DNA from: DASQDN01 sp035630195
GTDB lineage: Bacteria > Acidobacteriota > Terriglobia > Bryobacterales > Bryobacteraceae
Assembly (NCBI GenBank): GCA_035630195.1
Contig: DASQLD010000563.1
Location: forward strand, 1-24,946
Length of the DNA: 24,946 nucleotides
Direction of reading: 5' to 3'
This document shows positions 24,817 to 24,946 of the stretch, in pieces. Position 1 is the first letter of the stretch. The number at the start of each line of letters is the position of its first letter. The notes below the pieces were generated by a model. That model was not told the origin of the DNA. It saw nothing but the letters and a program-made list of their open reading frames with translations, and ran no database searches. A program made the translations under genes and the position numbers.

Positions 24817-24946
24817 TGTCGGCGCGAAGTAGAAATGTCCTATCCGGAGCGAAATAGAAACGTCCGGTTATGACCGGCCGTTCCGGATGCCCATGTTAGT
24901 GTGGATCACCCGAGCGGGGTCGCGCCCGAGCGGGTGTCCAAGGCCG
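24817..24946. mobile_element. End of an IS21-type insertion sequence (right edge)
   Basis: It starts TGTCGG at 24817 and carries GCGAAGTAGAAATGTCC at 24824-24840 and GCGAAATAGAAACGTCC at 24849-24865, matching the left-edge element in inverted orientation. The first 26 bases differ from the left copy at only two or three positions, after which the two diverge. They may therefore be opposite ends of the same IS type or ends of diverged copies. The body of the element lies to the right. No transposase start is visible in the 80 bases beyond the repeats. Confidence 0.7.

Noticed and set aside
1..24946. The whole window as one giant IS21-like transposon with cargo
   Set aside because: The TGTC tips face the interior of the window and the repeated motifs lie on the outer side, so the bodies of the elements are outside.
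1..24946. tRNA, rRNA or CRISPR array
   Set aside because: No cloverleaf-like element, rRNA segment or regularly spaced direct repeat was found on reading both strands by eye.

Overview
The window looks like a soil Acidobacteriota chromosome, most likely Bryobacterales and Solibacter-like. This is inferred from gene content, not from a marker gene. It carries two very large Oar-type TonB-dependent receptors with an N-terminal carboxypeptidase-regulatory-like domain, a PSD1 (cytochrome c/DUF1549/DUF1553) gene overlapping a DUF1501 gene, remnants of two further DUF1501 genes, and an abundance of secreted hydrolases. No rRNA, tRNA, CRISPR array or recognisable defence operon was seen.

Layout. 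1-86 and 24817-24946 are two inverted, outward-lying insertion-sequence ends of the IS21 type, so the window is the DNA between two IS copies. 87-568 is a decayed DDE integrase cut off exactly at the left IS tip. 871-4147 (minus) is a TonB-dependent receptor with its terminator. It is divergent from a secreted alpha/beta-hydrolase (4368-6146, plus) that may be read from a leaderless transcript. 6149-12881 (minus) is a tightly packed operon: TonB-dependent receptor, then a GH38-type glycosidase, then a mutarotase-fold protein. Upstream of it is a DUF1501 gene reduced to its two ends (12894-13448). 13449-14132 holds no convincing gene but contains rearranged fragments of the 5' end of a hydrolase paralogue. 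14133-15905 (plus) is a fatty-acid alpha-dioxygenase-like haem peroxidase. 16339-17334 (minus) is a secreted SMP-30/gluconolactonase-like protein. 17460-21804 (plus) is the PSD1-DUF1501 pair. 21805-24816 is a mobile-element graveyard: a DUF1501 tail, an istB fragment, a frameshifted serine recombinase with its DUF2924 partner, and a fragment resembling an IS1595 transposase.

How the genes may work together. The receptor/GH38/mutarotase operon reads as uptake and processing of a glycan or glycoside: outer-membrane import, hydrolysis outside the cytoplasm, and handling of the released sugar. The nearby hydrolase and lactonase-like proteins would suit esterified or oxidised sugars. That is inference; no substrate can be read from the sequence. 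The mobile debris at both edges suggests repeated insertion and decay around a more stable metabolic core. I did not find a clear previously undescribed system. The most unusual observations are the scrambled hydrolase paralogue at 13.6 kb, the leaderless-type promoter at 4331-4359, and the doubly frameshifted recombinase module.
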